Assembly (NCBI RefSeq): GCF_038007305.1
Contig: NZ_JBBOWV010000001.1
Location: forward strand, 2,470,501 to 2,534,500
Length of the DNA: 64,000 nt
Direction: 5' to 3'
Origin: Solibacillus sp. FSL W7-1436
Lineage (GTDB): Bacteria; Bacillota; Bacilli; Bacillales_A; Planococcaceae
Position numbers and translations under genes: made by a program. This document shows positions 21,990 to 33,022 of this stretch, piece after piece (the stretch's first letter is position 1; every line of letters begins with the position of its first letter). The notes beneath the pieces were generated by a model. That model worked only from the letters and a program-made list of their open reading frames with translations, was not told the DNA's origin and searched no databases.

Positions 21990-24915
21990 GTGAAACAATT
22001 GTCAAAACAGGAAGGAAGACAAAAATTCCTACTATTGTTACAGCAGCTTGAATTGACTGATGATGTCTATATGTCCTTTTTTGAAAATGGAACACTCGAA
22101 CGTGTAACGGTTCATAAAAAGAAACGTATTTGGGACTTTAAAATAAAAATAGAAAATATATTGCCATACCAAGTGTATCAGCTGCTGCGTATGCGGATGG
22201 TCGAAAAGTTTTCGCCTATAGCGAATGTGCTGCTGACGATTGAATCATATAATCCGGTAGTCAATGAGCAGCATATTCTGGATTATTGGCAAGTAGTAGT
22301 GGAGCAATTGGATGAAATGTCGCCACTCCTGCGCGCTAATTTATCGAAACAGACACCGAAATGGACAGGGCATAAGCTTGTCGTGACATCGATGCTCGAA
22401 GTCGAGTATTTATCATTGAAAGCGAAGTATACAGATAAAATTGCCGAGTCGTACAAAACATTCGGTTTCCCTCATATTCCGCTTGAGTTCCAGCTAGTCG
22501 AGGAAAACGAAGAATTTATCGCTCAGCAAGAAGCATTTTACCAGCAGCGTCAGGAAGAGGAAGAGCGTCTGTCCAAACAGGCGATGGCCGATTTTGCATC
22601 GCGCGAAAAAGAGAAGGCGGCCAATCCTGGTGCTGTTACGGGAGATACACCGTTCCAGATCGGCTCACTGATCAAAAATCCGGATCCGGTCGAAATCCGC
22701 ACAGTACTGGAAGAAGAACGTTCGATTGTACTGGAAGGGTTTATTTTCGCGTGTGATATTAAGGAACTTCGAAGCGGTCGTTCTCTGCTTGAATTTAAAA
22801 TTTCCGACTACACCGATTCCCTAATGGTCAAAATGTTCTCGAACGGCGATGAGGATGTCGTGAAGATGAAACAGATGAGCAAAGGAATGTGGGTGCGTGT
22901 ACGCGGCTCGATTCAGCTTGATACATTTGCCCGCGATTTAGTAATGATGGTAAAAGATATCAATGAAATCAAACGCGAACCTAAAAAAGACCATGCTCCG
23001 GAAGGCGAAAAACGTGTTGAGCTCCACCTGCATACACCGATGAGTCAAATGGATGCGATGACATCTGTCGATAAACTCGTGGCACAAGCAGCCAAATGGG
23101 GACATCCTGCGATTGCGGTAACCGACCATGCTGTTGTTCAGGCATTCCCTGAAGCATATGCTGCCGGCAAGAAAAACGGCATTAAAGTCATTTACGGCGT
23201 GGAGGCAAACTTGGTCGATGACGGAAAACCGATTGTTTACGATCCGATTGATGCGGATCTTGAAGATGCAACGTATGTCGTATTTGACGTAGAGACGACC
23301 GGCTTTTCGAACGTGTATGACACGATTATCGAGCTGGCGGCCGTCAAAATAAAAAATGGCCAAGTTATAGATACTTTTGAACGCTTCTCAAATCCGCACC
23401 GTAAATTAACGGCAAAAATTATCGAGCTGACACATATTACCGATGATATGCTTGTCAATGCACCGGAGCTGAGTGATGTCATTCGGGAATTCCATGACTT
23501 TATCGGCGATGGCATTGTTGTCGCGCATAATGCGGCGTTTGACTTAGGCTTCTTATATGTTGCCTATAAAAATGCCGGCATCGAAGTCCGCCACCCGGGG
23601 ATCGATACGGTTGAACTTTCCCGTCTTGTGAACCCGGGGCAAAAATCGCATAACTTAAAAACATTAACGAAAAAATACAATATCGAACTGACCCAGCATC
23701 ACCGGGCCATTTATGATACCGAAGCAACGGGAGAGCTATTCCTGCATTTATTGAAACAGGCTGCCGATTTAGGGATTAAAAACCTGATTGAAATGAATGA
23801 CCATGTCGGCGGTGAAGAAGGGTACAAACAGTCACGTCCAAGTCACTGTACAATTTTGGCGGTAGATGATGCCGGACTGAAAAATCTGTTCAAGTTAATT
23901 TCGATTTCGCATACGCAAACATTTTACCGTGTACCACGTATTCGTCGATCAGATTTGCAGAAACTACGACAAGGTTTAATCGTTGGCTCAGGCTGCTCGA
24001 ATGGTGAGCTATTTGAAACAATGATGAACAAAACGCAGGAAGAAGCAGAACGTATCGCAAAATTCTATGATTATTTGGAAGTTATGCCAAAACCGGTGTA
24101 TTCTCCATTAGTGGATGGCGGTACAGTCCATGATGAATGGGCATTGGAGGACATTATCCGCCGCATCGTGAAGCTTGGCAAAAAGCTGAACTTACCGGTT
24201 GTAGCAACGGGCAATGTGCATTATCTCCATGAAACCGATGCGAAGTTCCGTCAAATCCTAGTTGGGTCAATGGGTGGGGCAAATCCGTTAAACCGGAATC
24301 CTTTACCGAAAGTCCATTTCCGCACAACCGATGAAATGCTGAAGGAATTCGATTTTTTAGGCCCTGATCTGGCGAAGGAAATCGTTGTGACAAATACGCA
24401 GCTTGTTGCCGATATGATCGGTGATGTAAAACCGATCAAAGACGATTTATATACACCGAAGATTGAAGGCTCGGATGATGAAGTAACGAATCTGACGTAT
24501 GAAATGGCACACAGCATTTACGGTGAAAATTTACCGGAAATTGTCCAGGCGCGTATTGATAAGGAACTGAAATCGATTTTAGGGCACGGATTCGGGGTAA
24601 TTTACCTGATTTCCGCCAAGCTCGTTAAAAAATCGCTCGCTGACGGTTACTTAGTAGGATCGCGTGGTTCAGTAGGGTCATCCCTCGTCGCGACATTCAT
24701 GGAAATTACCGAAGTAAATCCATTGCCGCCGCATTATGTTTGTCCGAAGTGCAAGCATTCCGAGTTTATCGCGGATGGTTCGGTTGCATCAGGCTATGAC
24801 TTGCCGAACAAACAATGTCCGGAATGTGGTGCGCCGTATAAAAAAGACGGCCAGGATATCCCGTTCGAAACGTTCCTGGGATTCAAAGGAGACAAGGTAC
24901 CCGATATCGATTTGA
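21990..24915 (+). CDS. polC: DNA polymerase III PolC, exon 1 (residues 1-975)
   Basis: PolC is the Gram-positive replicative polymerase with built-in 3'-5' proofreading. Exon 1 holds the N-terminal domain, the OB fold (about 240-340), the PHP domain (HLHTPMSQMDAMTS at about 347), the inserted DEDD exonuclease (VVFDVETTGF at about 429; HNAAFDLGF) and the start of the polymerase domain with a zinc knuckle (CPKC/CPEC, about 918-950). It breaks at 24915 inside the codon for Asn976 of PDIDLN. Reading on gives SATRC and a stop (24932), but a group II intron begins at 24916. Start GTG 21990 matches B. subtilis MEQLS; TTG 21999 has a better-spaced GAAAGGG. Confidence 0.95.
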
Positions 24916-25700
24916 GTGCGACACGTTGCTAATTGAAAAGATTAGCCGCCAATATAGGTAGAACTGCTATTTCGAAGTATGGAATGAAGGAGTAACTTCC
25001 TGAAACATACTCGCTGAAGCTACGACATGCAAGCGGATGACTGCAAAACTGAAACTTGTATGAAGCTCGTTAAAGTAGGCTGAAGTTCACCCAAACAGTT
25101 CGGCTGTGGAAAGAGAGGAATCTTGTGAATGATAGGCCTGGCGTCTATAAACTTTCTATGGTTAGAATCACTGGGACGAACCCTCGACTGACTTTTCGTG
25201 AATGTCACGCAGTAGAAATGCTGCGGGGTCCAAAATAGGACTTCTAGGTGTGGATGAGTAAGCGTTTGGTTATGAAAATCCATCTTGTGTTACAGGCACA
25301 TGCAAGCCTAGCGGAATTTAGGGGGAACCTAAGGAAAGATGTACAGATAGAAATAGTGGAACGTGTGAAGCTCCGAACGTAAGAGACAGTTGCATGTCGA
25401 TGACGACGGTGTACGGAAAGGCTAAAGAAGCTATAACGTACTTTATTGGAGTGGCAGTAGTGCCGTAGTACCGATGAAGAAATGCCAGTGATGACTGAAT
25501 AACAAATAGGTCGGAGGAAAAAACATTTCTGAGGGAAGGGCACAAGTCGTTAGTGTTGAATTAGCAAATTGCATTTATTTTATTTTAATTATAAATTCAA
25601 CAAAACTAACGATGGAACGCCGTATGACACTGAAAGGGTCACGTACGGTGTGGGACGGGGGAAAAGCTGGCGATAACTTCAAAAGCTTACCTATCGTCAT
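24916..25700 (+). mobile_element. ORF-less group II intron interrupting polC
   Basis: The 785-nt insert begins GTGCG, the group II 5' consensus, and ends CCTATCGTCAT. Domain V is visible at 25617-25651: ACGCCGUA pairs with UACGGUGU, a two-nt bulge (CG) follows, then UGAC/GUCA and a GAAA loop. Domain IV (25549-25610) is only an A/T-rich stem-loop, GTTAG-GTTGAATT pairing with AATTCAAC-CTAAC, with no reverse transcriptase. Exact removal joins GATTTGA to ACTTCTCC and restores DLNFSGEY in frame. Because the intron lacks its own maturase, splicing probably depends on a protein encoded elsewhere. The exact subclass is not settled. Confidence 0.93.
25617..25651 (+). ncRNA. Group II intron domain V (catalytic hairpin)
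   Basis: The 35-nt hairpin has an eight-pair lower stem, the two-nt CG bulge on the 3' strand and a four-pair upper stem capped by a GAAA-containing loop. This is the most conserved part of group II introns and the ribozyme's catalytic centre. The lower-stem triad reads CGC. Confidence 0.88.
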
Positions 25701-27106
25701 ACTTCTCCGGTGAATATCAGCCACAGGCGCATAACTATACGAAAGTGCTGTTCGGTGAGGATTATGTATTCCGTGCCGGAACAATCGGTACGGTCGCTGA
25801 AAAGACGGCATACGGTTATGTAAAAGGCTACGGAAGCGACAATGGCATCACTTACCGAAATGCGGAAGTGGACCGCCTTGTGCAAGGATGTACAGGGGTA
25901 AAACGTACAACCGGGCAACACCCGGGGGGCATTATCGTAGTACCGGATTATATGGATATTTACGACTTCTCGCCGGTACAGTTCCCGGCGGATGCCCAGG
26001 ATTCGGAATGGAAAACAACCCATTTCGACTTCCACTCGATCCACGACAATATTTTAAAGCTCGATATACTTGGACACGATGATCCAACCGTCATTCGTAT
26101 GCTTCAGGATCTGTCCGGGATCGATCCGAAAACAATCCCGACCGACGATCCGATTGTTATGAAGATATTCAGTTCGACGGAATCGCTCGGTGTAACGGAA
26201 AAGCAAATCGGCACGAAAACAGGAACGCTCGGAATTCCTGAGTTCGGGACAAAATTCGTACGCCAAATGCTTGAAGAAACAAAACCGTCGACCTTCAGTG
26301 AACTTGTTCAGATTTCGGGACTTTCACACGGTACAGACGTATGGCTAGGAAATGCACAGGAACTGATTAAAGACGGCACTTGTGTATTAAAAGAAGTTAT
26401 CGGCTGCCGTGACGATATTATGGTTTATTTAATTTATCAGGATCTGGAACCGTCGTTTGCCTTTAAAATTATGGAGTCCGTTCGTAAAGGTAAAGGCCTG
26501 ACAGATGAAATGGAAGCGGAAATGCGTGCGAAGAAAGTGCCGGAATGGTATATCGATTCTTGTAAAAAGATTAAGTACATGTTCCCGAAAGCCCATGCCG
26601 CGGCCTATGTATTGATGGCCGTGCGTATTGCCTGGTTCAAGGTGCATCATCCGATCCTTTACTATGCTGCGTACTTCACTGTGCGGGCATCGGACTTTGA
26701 TTTGATCGCGATGACGCAAGGTTCTGTCATGATACGCAAAAAAATCGATGAGATCAACATGAAGGGGCTCGATGCAGCGCCGAAAGAGAAAAGTTTACTG
26801 ACGGTTATGGAACTGGCACTTGAAATGTGTGAACGCGGGATGAGCTTCAAAAAGGTTGATTTATACCGTTCGCAGGCGAGTGAATTCATCATCGAAGGAA
26901 ACTCATTGATTCCGCCGTTTGATGCCATTCCTGGTCTCGGTACAAACGTAGCGAAACAAATTGTTGAAGCACGTAAAAACGGAGAGTTTTTATCGAAGGA
27001 AGATCTGCAGCAGCGCGGTCGTGTATCGAAGACATTAATCGAGTATATGGATGAGCTGGGATGTCTGGAAGGAATGCCGGATGCCAACCAGCTGTCATTA
27101 TTCTAA
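25701..27106 (+). CDS. polC: DNA polymerase III PolC, exon 2 (residues 976-1443)
   Basis: Exon 2 completes codon 976 (A from exon 1 plus AC) and reads [21 protein letters not shown], continuing the polymerase palm, fingers and C-terminal helix-hairpin-helix region ([20 protein letters not shown]). The joined protein is 1443 residues, against 1437 in B. subtilis. No other frame defect is seen. An independent GTG start at 25745 would lack the catalytic aspartates and is not believed. Confidence 0.94.
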
Positions 27107-27194
27107 TGTTCGGATTGGCCGAAAGAGCGGATTTTGTATTTCCGGATGCATATTCTCTTAATTGTTGTTAATTCTATGTGTTAATAGGCAAAAT

Positions 27195-27223
27195 TTGCAT
27201 TAGGATAGCCTTTGTGCTATGCT
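27195..27223 (+). promoter_or_regulatory. Predicted promoter downstream of polC
   Basis: The -35 TTGCAT (27195-27200), 17-bp spacer and -10 TATGCT (27218-27223) preceded by TGC (extended -10) look functional. A terminator hairpin lies about 30 nt after the expected start, so it would give a very short RNA or an attenuated rimP operon transcript. Confidence 0.45.
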
Positions 27224-27254
27224 AAATGTAATAATTTGTTGATAGTTCACCAGC

Positions 27255-27280
27255 AAAAGAGTGGGGTTTCCCGCTCTTTT
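27255..27280 (+). terminator. Intrinsic terminator after polC
   Basis: AAAAGAGTGGG pairs with CCCGCTCTTTT around a four-nt loop. Confidence 0.75.
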
Positions 27281-27569
27281 CTGTTGTTTACACAACTATT
27301 TAATTCCGATGAGCAAGTGTTCTGATCATTTGTGCAATGGAGTTGAACCTTTGGCGAATATCACAAATTTTAAAATGAAAAAAATGAAGTCCGTCTAAAA
27401 GTCGTATGTATGGCAATGACAGGCTGACCCACGTCCTGTGGGCCTCAAAAAAATCTGGACGCAATTGCATGTAGATGTAAATGTCTCCATTTTTTTCAAT
27501 GAAAACTCGTCCTTTGTTTAACCAATACTAAGAAGATTTAAAACAAACAAAGACGTTAGGGAGGATACG
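27281..27569. other. Gene-free stretch between the polC terminator and rimP
   Basis: Together with 27107-27280 this forms a 463-nt gap. It contains three possible degenerate 21-nt units (27310-27372), a partial copy of the dispersed repeat (27401-27446) and an A/T-rich segment before rimP. I see no convincing promoter immediately upstream of rimP. Confidence 0.5.
27401..27446 (+). repeat. Partial, diverged copy of the dispersed repeat (part B)
   Basis: The hairpin CCCAC-gtcct-GTGGG flanked by CTGA and GCCTC parallels CCAAC-atcct-GTTGG of the full copies at 33181-33202 and 39700-39717. The paired A-T changes to C-G, which indicates that structure is conserved. Confidence 0.5.
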
Positions 27570-28055
27570 ATGAGCAAAGTTACGTCGATCATTGAAGAGC
27601 TAGTGACACCGATCGTGGAAGAGCTTGATTTGGAATTAGTTGATATCGAGTTCGTGAAAGAAGGACGCGACTGGTTCCTTCGTATTTATGTTGACACACC
27701 GGAAGGCGGCATTGATATTTTACAATGTGCACAAGTGAGTGAACGTTTAAGCGAGAAGTTGGATGAAAATGATCCAATCGAGCAAAACTATTACTTAGAG
27801 GTTTCTTCACCAGGAGCGGAACGTCCGTTAAAGAAACAACAGGACTTTGAAAAAGCAATCGGCAAATATATTTATGTAAAAACTTATGAACCAGTTAAGG
27901 ATTTAAAAGAATTCTATGGTTATTTACGCGCATATACAGATGAATTTCTAGAAATCGAATTCCGTATTAAAACACGTAAAGTTACAGTACAAATTGAAAA
28001 AGAAAAAATTGCGCAAGCACGTCTTGCTATCGATTTTTCAGATAAGCAAATTTAG
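27570..28055 (+). CDS. rimP: Ribosome maturation factor RimP
   Basis: RimP helps mature the 30S subunit. It opens the rimP-nusA-infB-rbfA operon. The 161 residues include LDLELVDIEFVKEGRDWFLRIYVD and YYLEVSSPGAERPLKK, both typical. AGGGAGG precedes the ATG. Confidence 0.96.
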   Translation: MSKVTSIIEELVTPIVEELDLELVDIEFVKEGRDWFLRIYVDTPEGGIDILQCAQVSERLSEKLDENDPIEQNYYLEVSSPGAERPLKKQQDFEKAIGKYIYVKTYEPVKDLKEFYGYLRAYTDEFLEIEFRIKTRKVTVQIEKEKIAQARLAIDFSDKQI

Positions 28056-28069
28056 GAGTGAAAACAAAA

Positions 28070-29197
28070 ATGAGTAGTGAATTACTAGATGCCCTAACTG
28101 CCCTTGAAGAGCAGAAAGGTATTTCAAGAGATGTATTAATTGAGGCGATAGAGGCGGCTTTAGTAACGGCGTACAAACGTAACTTCAACCAAGCGCAAAA
28201 TGTTCGCGTGGATCTTAACCTTGAAACAGGTTCAATGGTTGTTTATTCTCGTAAAGACGTAGTGGAAGAAGTAGAAGACGATCGTCTGGAAATCGCATTG
28301 GAAGATGCGAAATTCATTAATGCAGCTTATGAAATTGGTGACGTCGTAGAAGAAGAAGTAACACCACGTAACTTCGGACGTATCGCGGCACAGACTGCTA
28401 AGCAAGTTGTAACGCAACGTGTACGCGAAGCAGAGCGCGGCTTAATCTATGAAGAGTATGTAGACCGTGAAGATGATATCGTAACAGGTGTAATCGAGCG
28501 TCAAGATGCACGTAATATTTATGTGTCAATCGGTAAAGTGGAAGCGGCATTACCTGTTAACGAACAAATTCAAGGTGAAGTTTATAAGCCAACATCACGT
28601 ATCCGTGTTTACATTACAAAAGTTGAGCGCACAACACGTGGTCCACAAGTAATCGTATCTCGTACACATCCTGGATTATTGCGCCGTCTGTTTGAAATGG
28701 AAGTTCCGGAAATTTATGATGGCACTGTTGAAATCAAATCAATCGCGCGTGAAGCGGGAGACCGTTCAAAAATCTCTGTATATGCACATAATGAAGAAGT
28801 AGATCCTGTAGGTTCATGTGTTGGAGCTAAAGGTGCACGTGTACAGACAATTGTAAACGAATTAAACGGTGAAAAAATTGATATCGTAGAATGGTCGGAA
28901 GATCCGGTTGTATTCGTTGCCAACGCACTGAGCCCTTCAAAAGTTCTGGACGTTCAAGTGAATGAAGAAGAAAAGTCAACAACAGTTGTCGTACCGGATT
29001 ACCAATTATCACTAGCGATTGGTAAGCGCGGACAAAATGCTCGTTTAGCAGCAAAATTAACGGGCTGGAAAATCGACATCAAGAGTGAAACAGATGCACG
29101 CGAATTAGGAATTTATCCTTCTGAAACGAGCACATTCGTTCCACGTGAAGATGCGGAAGAAGTACAATTTGATTTATATGGTGATGACGAAGAGTAA
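28070..29197 (+). CDS. nusA: Transcription termination/antitermination factor NusA
   Basis: NusA binds RNA polymerase and modulates pausing and termination. I use ATG 28070 (MSSELLDAL), preceded by TAGGAGTG; the upstream in-frame GTG lies within that ribosome site. The 375-residue protein has the N-terminal polymerase-binding domain, S1 ([19 protein letters not shown]), KH1 ([19 protein letters not shown]) and KH2 ([21 protein letters not shown]). It is the short form without the C-terminal repeats found in E. coli. Confidence 0.97.
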   Translation: MSSELLDALTALEEQKGISRDVLIEAIEAALVTAYKRNFNQAQNVRVDLNLETGSMVVYSRKDVVEEVEDDRLEIALEDAKFINAAYEIGDVVEEEVTPRNFGRIAAQTAKQVVTQRVREAERGLIYEEYVDREDDIVTGVIERQDARNIYVSIGKVEAALPVNEQIQGEVYKPTSRIRVYITKVERTTRGPQVIVSRTHPGLLRRLFEMEVPEIYDGTVEIKSIAREAGDRSKISVYAHNEEVDPVGSCVGAKGARVQTIVNELNGEKIDIVEWSEDPVVFVANALSPSKVLDVQVNEEEKSTTVVVPDYQLSLAIGKRGQNARLAAKLTGWKIDIKSETDARELGIYPSETSTFVPREDAEEVQFDLYGDDEE

Positions 29198-29236
29198 GCC
29201 ATCATTTGGAATGATTTTGCAAGGAGGGTAAGCAAT

Positions 29237-29515
29237 ATGGTCGTTAATAAAAAAATTCCTTTACGCAAATGTGTTGCAACAGGCGAGATGCTTCCGAAAA
29301 AATCAATGATTCGCGTCGTCCGTTCAAAAGAGGGCGAAGTGACTGTTGATGTTACAGGAAAAAAATCCGGTCGCGGAGCATATGTTTCTAAAACGGAAGA
29401 TGCTGTTGAAATGGCGCGTAAAAAGAATATTTTAGATCGCCAGCTTGATGCAAAAGTGCCGGATGAGGTGTATGAGGAGTTGCTAACGCTAATCCGCCGG
29501 GAGTCGATTTTATGA
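29237..29515 (+). CDS. rnpM: RNase P modulator RnpM (YlxR family)
   Basis: This 92-residue YlxR-family RNA-binding protein has the characteristic KIPLRKCVATGEMLPKKSMIRVVR start and GRGAYVSK loop. YlxR has been described as an RNase P-binding regulator in B. subtilis. AAGGAGG precedes the ATG and the end overlaps ylxQ by 4 nt. The family is certain; the function is taken from the B. subtilis homologue. Confidence 0.9.
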   Translation: MVVNKKIPLRKCVATGEMLPKKSMIRVVRSKEGEVTVDVTGKKSGRGAYVSKTEDAVEMARKKNILDRQLDAKVPDEVYEELLTLIRRESIL

Positions 29516-29820
29516 CAAATCCGGCATTGCTACAGCTATTAGGTTTAGCGGCACGTGCACGAAAAACAATATCCGGGGAAGAGCTTGTCGTAAAGGAAAT
29601 TCGCAACGGCAATGCAAAACTTGTCTTTTTAGCTTCTGATGCTTCGGCAAATACGAGCAAAAAGATTCAGGATAAATGTACGTTTTATAATGTTGAGTAT
29701 TATGTTTTCGGAGATCGATATGATCTTGGACATGCTACCGGGAAGGAAGCCCGTGTAGCGATTGCTATTACAGATAGCGGATTTGCTAAAAAAATGTCTA
29801 GTCTACTCAACGAAAATTAA
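29512..29820 (+). CDS. ylxQ: L7Ae-family ribosomal protein YlxQ
   Basis: YlxQ is a small kink-turn RNA-binding protein of the L7Ae/L30e fold. The 102 residues include [25 protein letters not shown] and [16 protein letters not shown]. It is translationally coupled to rnpM and followed after 14 nt by infB, the standard order. Confidence 0.92.
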   Translation: MTNPALLQLLGLAARARKTISGEELVVKEIRNGNAKLVFLASDASANTSKKIQDKCTFYNVEYYVFGDRYDLGHATGKEARVAIAITDSGFAKKMSSLLNEN

Positions 29821-29834
29821 TCGGGGGTGAGCAG

Positions 29835-32204
29835 ATGAGCAAAGTAAGAGTTCATGAATATGCGAAAAAGGTAAATAAAACAAGTAAGGAAGTTATTGAG
29901 GTGCTTGCAAAACATAATCTGCCGGTGAAAAATCACATGGCGGTCATTGATGAGCAGGCGGTCTCAAAACTAAATTCTGTCTTTAAGCAAGCAGTGGAAC
30001 CAACGAAAGATTCTCCTGCAAAGACACCTGCCAAAGCTTTAAATATAACACCAAAACGCGGTGAACAAGGGCAGAATAGAGTGCAGCAAGGTCAAAAGCA
30101 GGATCGTCCACAATCTGCTTCAAATAACCAACAACCGAATAAAGCTTCAAACGCCCAAGGGCAACCAAAATCGCAACAAGGCGAAAAAATAAGAAATGAA
30201 AAAGGTAACCAAAATCGAAATATGACACAAAATAACAATAATAACCGCAAAAGCGGCACAACACCAAACACGAGTAATAATAAAGGCGGTAACACGCCGA
30301 ACAGAGGCGGAAATACGCCAAACAAGGGTGGTAACACTCAAAATAAAGGCGGCTATCAACAACGTAGAAAACCAGGTATCAATGGTGGTAAACGTCGTAC
30401 GCACCGTCCTGCACCACAACCAATGGTGCAAAAAGAATTACCGGAAAAAATTACTTTCTATGAAAGTTTATCCGTTGCAGAACTTGCAAAAAAATTACAC
30501 CGTGAGCCATCGGAAATTATTAAAAAATTATTCATGCTTGGCGTAATGGCAACAATTAACCAAGAGCTTGATAAGGATGCAATTGAGTTAATCTGTGCAG
30601 ACTACGGGGTAGAAGTAGAAGAAGAAATCCGTATCGACAAGACAGATTTAGATACGTACTTCGATGAGACTATCGTGGAAGTTGACGAAAACGCACTAGA
30701 AGAGCGCCCACCAGTTGTTACAATTATGGGACACGTTGACCACGGTAAAACATCATTGCTTGACTCAATCCGTAAAACGAAAGTTACAGCGGGTGAAGCA
30801 GGCGGTATTACGCAGCATATCGGTGCATACCAAGTAGAAGTTAACGGAAAGAAAATTTCATTCCTTGATACTCCTGGTCACGCGGCATTCACAACAATGC
30901 GTGCGCGTGGTGCATCAATTACAGATATCGCAATTATCGTAGTAGCAGCAGATGACGGTGTAATGCCTCAAACAGTTGAAGCAATCAACCACGCAAAAGC
31001 TGCAGAAGTACCAATTATCGTAGCAATCAACAAAATGGATAAACCATCTGCTAATCCGGACCGTGTACAACAAGAACTGACTGAGCACGGTTTAGTTCCT
31101 GAAGCTTGGGGTGGAGATACAATCTTCGTACCAATTTCAGCACTAAAAGGTGAAGGGATTGACCAGCTTCTTGAAATGATTTTATTAGTTTCTGAAGTAG
31201 GTGAATTAAAAGCGAACCCGACTCGTTCAGCAATCGGTACAGTAATTGAAGCACAGCTTGATAAAGGCCGTGGTGCCGTTGCAACACTATTAGTTCAAGA
31301 TGGTACATTACGTGTTGGTGATCCAATCGTAGTCGGTCATGCATATGGTCGTGTACGTGCAATGGTCAACGATCTTGGCCGTCGTATTAAAACAGCTGGC
31401 CCTTCTATGCCGGTTGAAATCACAGGTTTAAGCGAAGTACCACAAGCGGGTGACCGTTTCGTAGTATTCGAAGATGAAAAAACAGCTCGTCAAGTTGGTG
31501 AGTCTCGTTCAATGACAGCTATCCAAGCATCACGTTCAGAAAAACAACGTGTAACACTTGATAACTTATTCGAACAAATGAGCCAAGGCGAAATGAAAGA
31601 GCTAAACTTAATCGTTAAAGCAGACGTACAAGGTACAGTGGAAGCAATGGCTTCTTCATTAATGAAAATTGATGTTGAAGGCGTTAACGTTAAAATCATC
31701 CACACTGGTGCTGGTGCGATCACAGAATCGGATATCTCACTTGCTGCTGCATCAAATGCAATCGTTATCGGATTCAACGTTCGTCCGGATACAAATGCAA
31801 AACGTGCTGCTGATGAAGAAGGCGTAGATATTCGTCTACACCGTATCATCTACAAAGTAATCGAAGAAATCGAACACGCGATGAAAGGGATGCTTGATCC
31901 GGAGTTCGAAGAGAAAATCGTTGGTCAGGCGGAAGTTCGTCAAACAATTAAAGTATCTAAAGTGGGTACAATCGCAGGTTCATACGTTATCGAAGGTAAA
32001 ATCGTCCGCGATGCCGGCGTACGTGTAATCCGCGAAAACGTTGTTGTATTCGAAGGTGAACTTGATTCACTAAAACGCTTCAAAGATGATGCAAAAGAAG
32101 TTGCAAAAGGATATGAGTGTGGTATTACAATCAAAAACTACAACGACATTAAAGAAGGCGACATTATCGAAGCCTTCGTAATGGAAGAAATCGTTCGTAA
32201 ATAA
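29835..32204 (+). CDS. infB: Translation initiation factor IF-2
   Basis: IF-2 is the GTPase that places fMet-tRNA on the 30S subunit. It is 789 residues long. An N-terminal IF2N helix domain is followed by a low-complexity Gln/Asn/Gly-rich linker (about 55-190) containing repeated GGNTPN-type units, then a second IF2N domain and the GTPase core with GHVDHGKT (G1), DTPGHAAF (G3) and NKMD (G4), then the C-terminal domains. The start has GGGGTGAG upstream; the stop overlaps ylxP by one base. Confidence 0.98.
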   Translation: MSKVRVHEYAKKVNKTSKEVIEVLAKHNLPVKNHMAVIDEQAVSKLNSVFKQAVEPTKDSPAKTPAKALNITPKRGEQGQNRVQQGQKQDRPQSASNNQQPNKASNAQGQPKSQQGEKIRNEKGNQNRNMTQNNNNNRKSGTTPNTSNNKGGNTPNRGGNTPNKGGNTQNKGGYQQRRKPGINGGKRRTHRPAPQPMVQKELPEKITFYESLSVAELAKKLHREPSEIIKKLFMLGVMATINQELDKDAIELICADYGVEVEEEIRIDKTDLDTYFDETIVEVDENALEERPPVVTIMGHVDHGKTSLLDSIRKTKVTAGEAGGITQHIGAYQVEVNGKKISFLDTPGHAAFTTMRARGASITDIAIIVVAADDGVMPQTVEAINHAKAAEVPIIVAINKMDKPSANPDRVQQELTEHGLVPEAWGGDTIFVPISALKGEGIDQLLEMILLVSEVGELKANPTRSAIGTVIEAQLDKGRGAVATLLVQDGTLRVGDPIVVGHAYGRVRAMVNDLGRRIKTAGPSMPVEITGLSEVPQAGDRFVVFEDEKTARQVGESRSMTAIQASRSEKQRVTLDNLFEQMSQGEMKELNLIVKADVQGTVEAMASSLMKIDVEGVNVKIIHTGAGAITESDISLAAASNAIVIGFNVRPDTNAKRAADEEGVDIRLHRIIYKVIEEIEHAMKGMLDPEFEEKIVGQAEVRQTIKVSKVGTIAGSYVIEGKIVRDAGVRVIRENVVVFEGELDSLKRFKDDAKEVAKGYECGITIKNYNDIKEGDIIEAFVMEEIVRK

Positions 32205-32482
32205 TGATTGTCTACGCAGAAGTTGAATTCATGATTCAGGCTGCCCACTCATTAAAAGAAAAGCGCGCCGTCCTTCAGCGGATGGTGACGCGCACGAAAC
32301 AAAAATTCAATGTTTCCGTTGCTGAAATTGACCATCAGAATGTATGGCAGCGTACAAAGCTTGCGCTTGTCGCAGTTGCTTCTTCCAAAGAAGCGGCTGA
32401 ACGCGAGCTTATGCGGGCTGTCCATTATCTGCAGTCAAATCCGCAGTGGGAACAGCTGGATTTTTATCGTGAATATTTATAA
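32204..32482 (+). CDS. ylxP: DUF503 family protein YlxP
   Basis: This 92-residue protein of the conserved DUF503 family sits between infB and rbfA, as in most Bacillales. It starts at the infB stop (TAATG). Visible family features are SLKEKRAVLQRMVTRTKQKFNVSVAEI and a helix at about 60-77. Its function is unknown; a link to ribosome assembly is inferred from neighbours. Confidence 0.9.
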   Translation: MIVYAEVEFMIQAAHSLKEKRAVLQRMVTRTKQKFNVSVAEIDHQNVWQRTKLALVAVASSKEAAERELMRAVHYLQSNPQWEQLDFYREYL

Positions 32483-32541
32483 AGTCCACTTATCGTGGCA
32501 AACTGTACCATTAATTACGCAATTTAAATGAGGTGACATTT

Positions 32542-32886
32542 ATGTCTCTACGTTCTAATCGAGTTGCTGAGCAAATGAAAAAAGAAATTACTGAAATCAT
32601 TGCGCGCAAAATCAAAGATCCGCGTGTAGGTTTCGTTACGGTTACTGATGTAGCAGTAACAGGAGACTTACAGCAAGCAACTGTTTATATTACATCGTTG
32701 GGCAATGACCGCGAACGTGCGGAAACATTGCAGGCGCTGGAAAAAGCATCCGGTTTCATCCGTTCGGAAGTCGGTTCACGTATCCGCTTACGCCGTACGC
32801 CTGAACTGGCATTCGAATTCGATACAGCAATCGAATACGGGAACAAAATCGATGCATTACTACGTGGTCTACACGAAGATAAATAA
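32542..32886 (+). CDS. rbfA: Ribosome-binding factor A
   Basis: RbfA assists late 16S maturation and cold adaptation. ATG 32542 with GAGGTG upstream gives 114 residues starting [16 protein letters not shown]. The KH-like fold is recognisable from [27 protein letters not shown]. The gene ends the operon and is followed by a terminator. Confidence 0.97.
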   Translation: MSLRSNRVAEQMKKEITEIIARKIKDPRVGFVTVTDVAVTGDLQQATVYITSLGNDRERAETLQALEKASGFIRSEVGSRIRLRRTPELAFEFDTAIEYGNKIDALLRGLHEDK

Positions 32887-32893
32887 AACAAAG

Positions 32894-32930
32894 AAGTCTG
32901 CACTGCATAACTATGCGGGCAGACTTTTTT
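32894..32930 (+). terminator. Intrinsic terminator after rbfA
   Basis: AAGTCTGC pairs with GCAGACTT, with an inner TGCAT/ATGCG extension, followed by six T. Confidence 0.85.
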
Positions 32931-33022
32931 ACTTTTTAAAGTTCTTCACTGAATTTTTTTAAGAAATTGAGTACAGAAGTTTTGTTAAAGGAGTAAACTC
33001 TATGTTAGTTTGGAGTGACGCG

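Noticed and set aside
22938-23363. Long open frame on the - strand inside polC
   Set aside because: It is an antisense shadow of a strongly conserved gene, with no ribosome site or recognisable protein.
24916-24932. Premature stop in polC, suggesting a pseudogene or a split-gene polymerase
   Set aside because: The insert has group II intron ends and domain V, and its exact removal restores the conserved reading frame, so an intron explains it better than a mutation.
24908-25745. Intein in polC
   Set aside because: The insert is not an open reading frame through its length and has stop codons in the host frame; it must act at RNA level.
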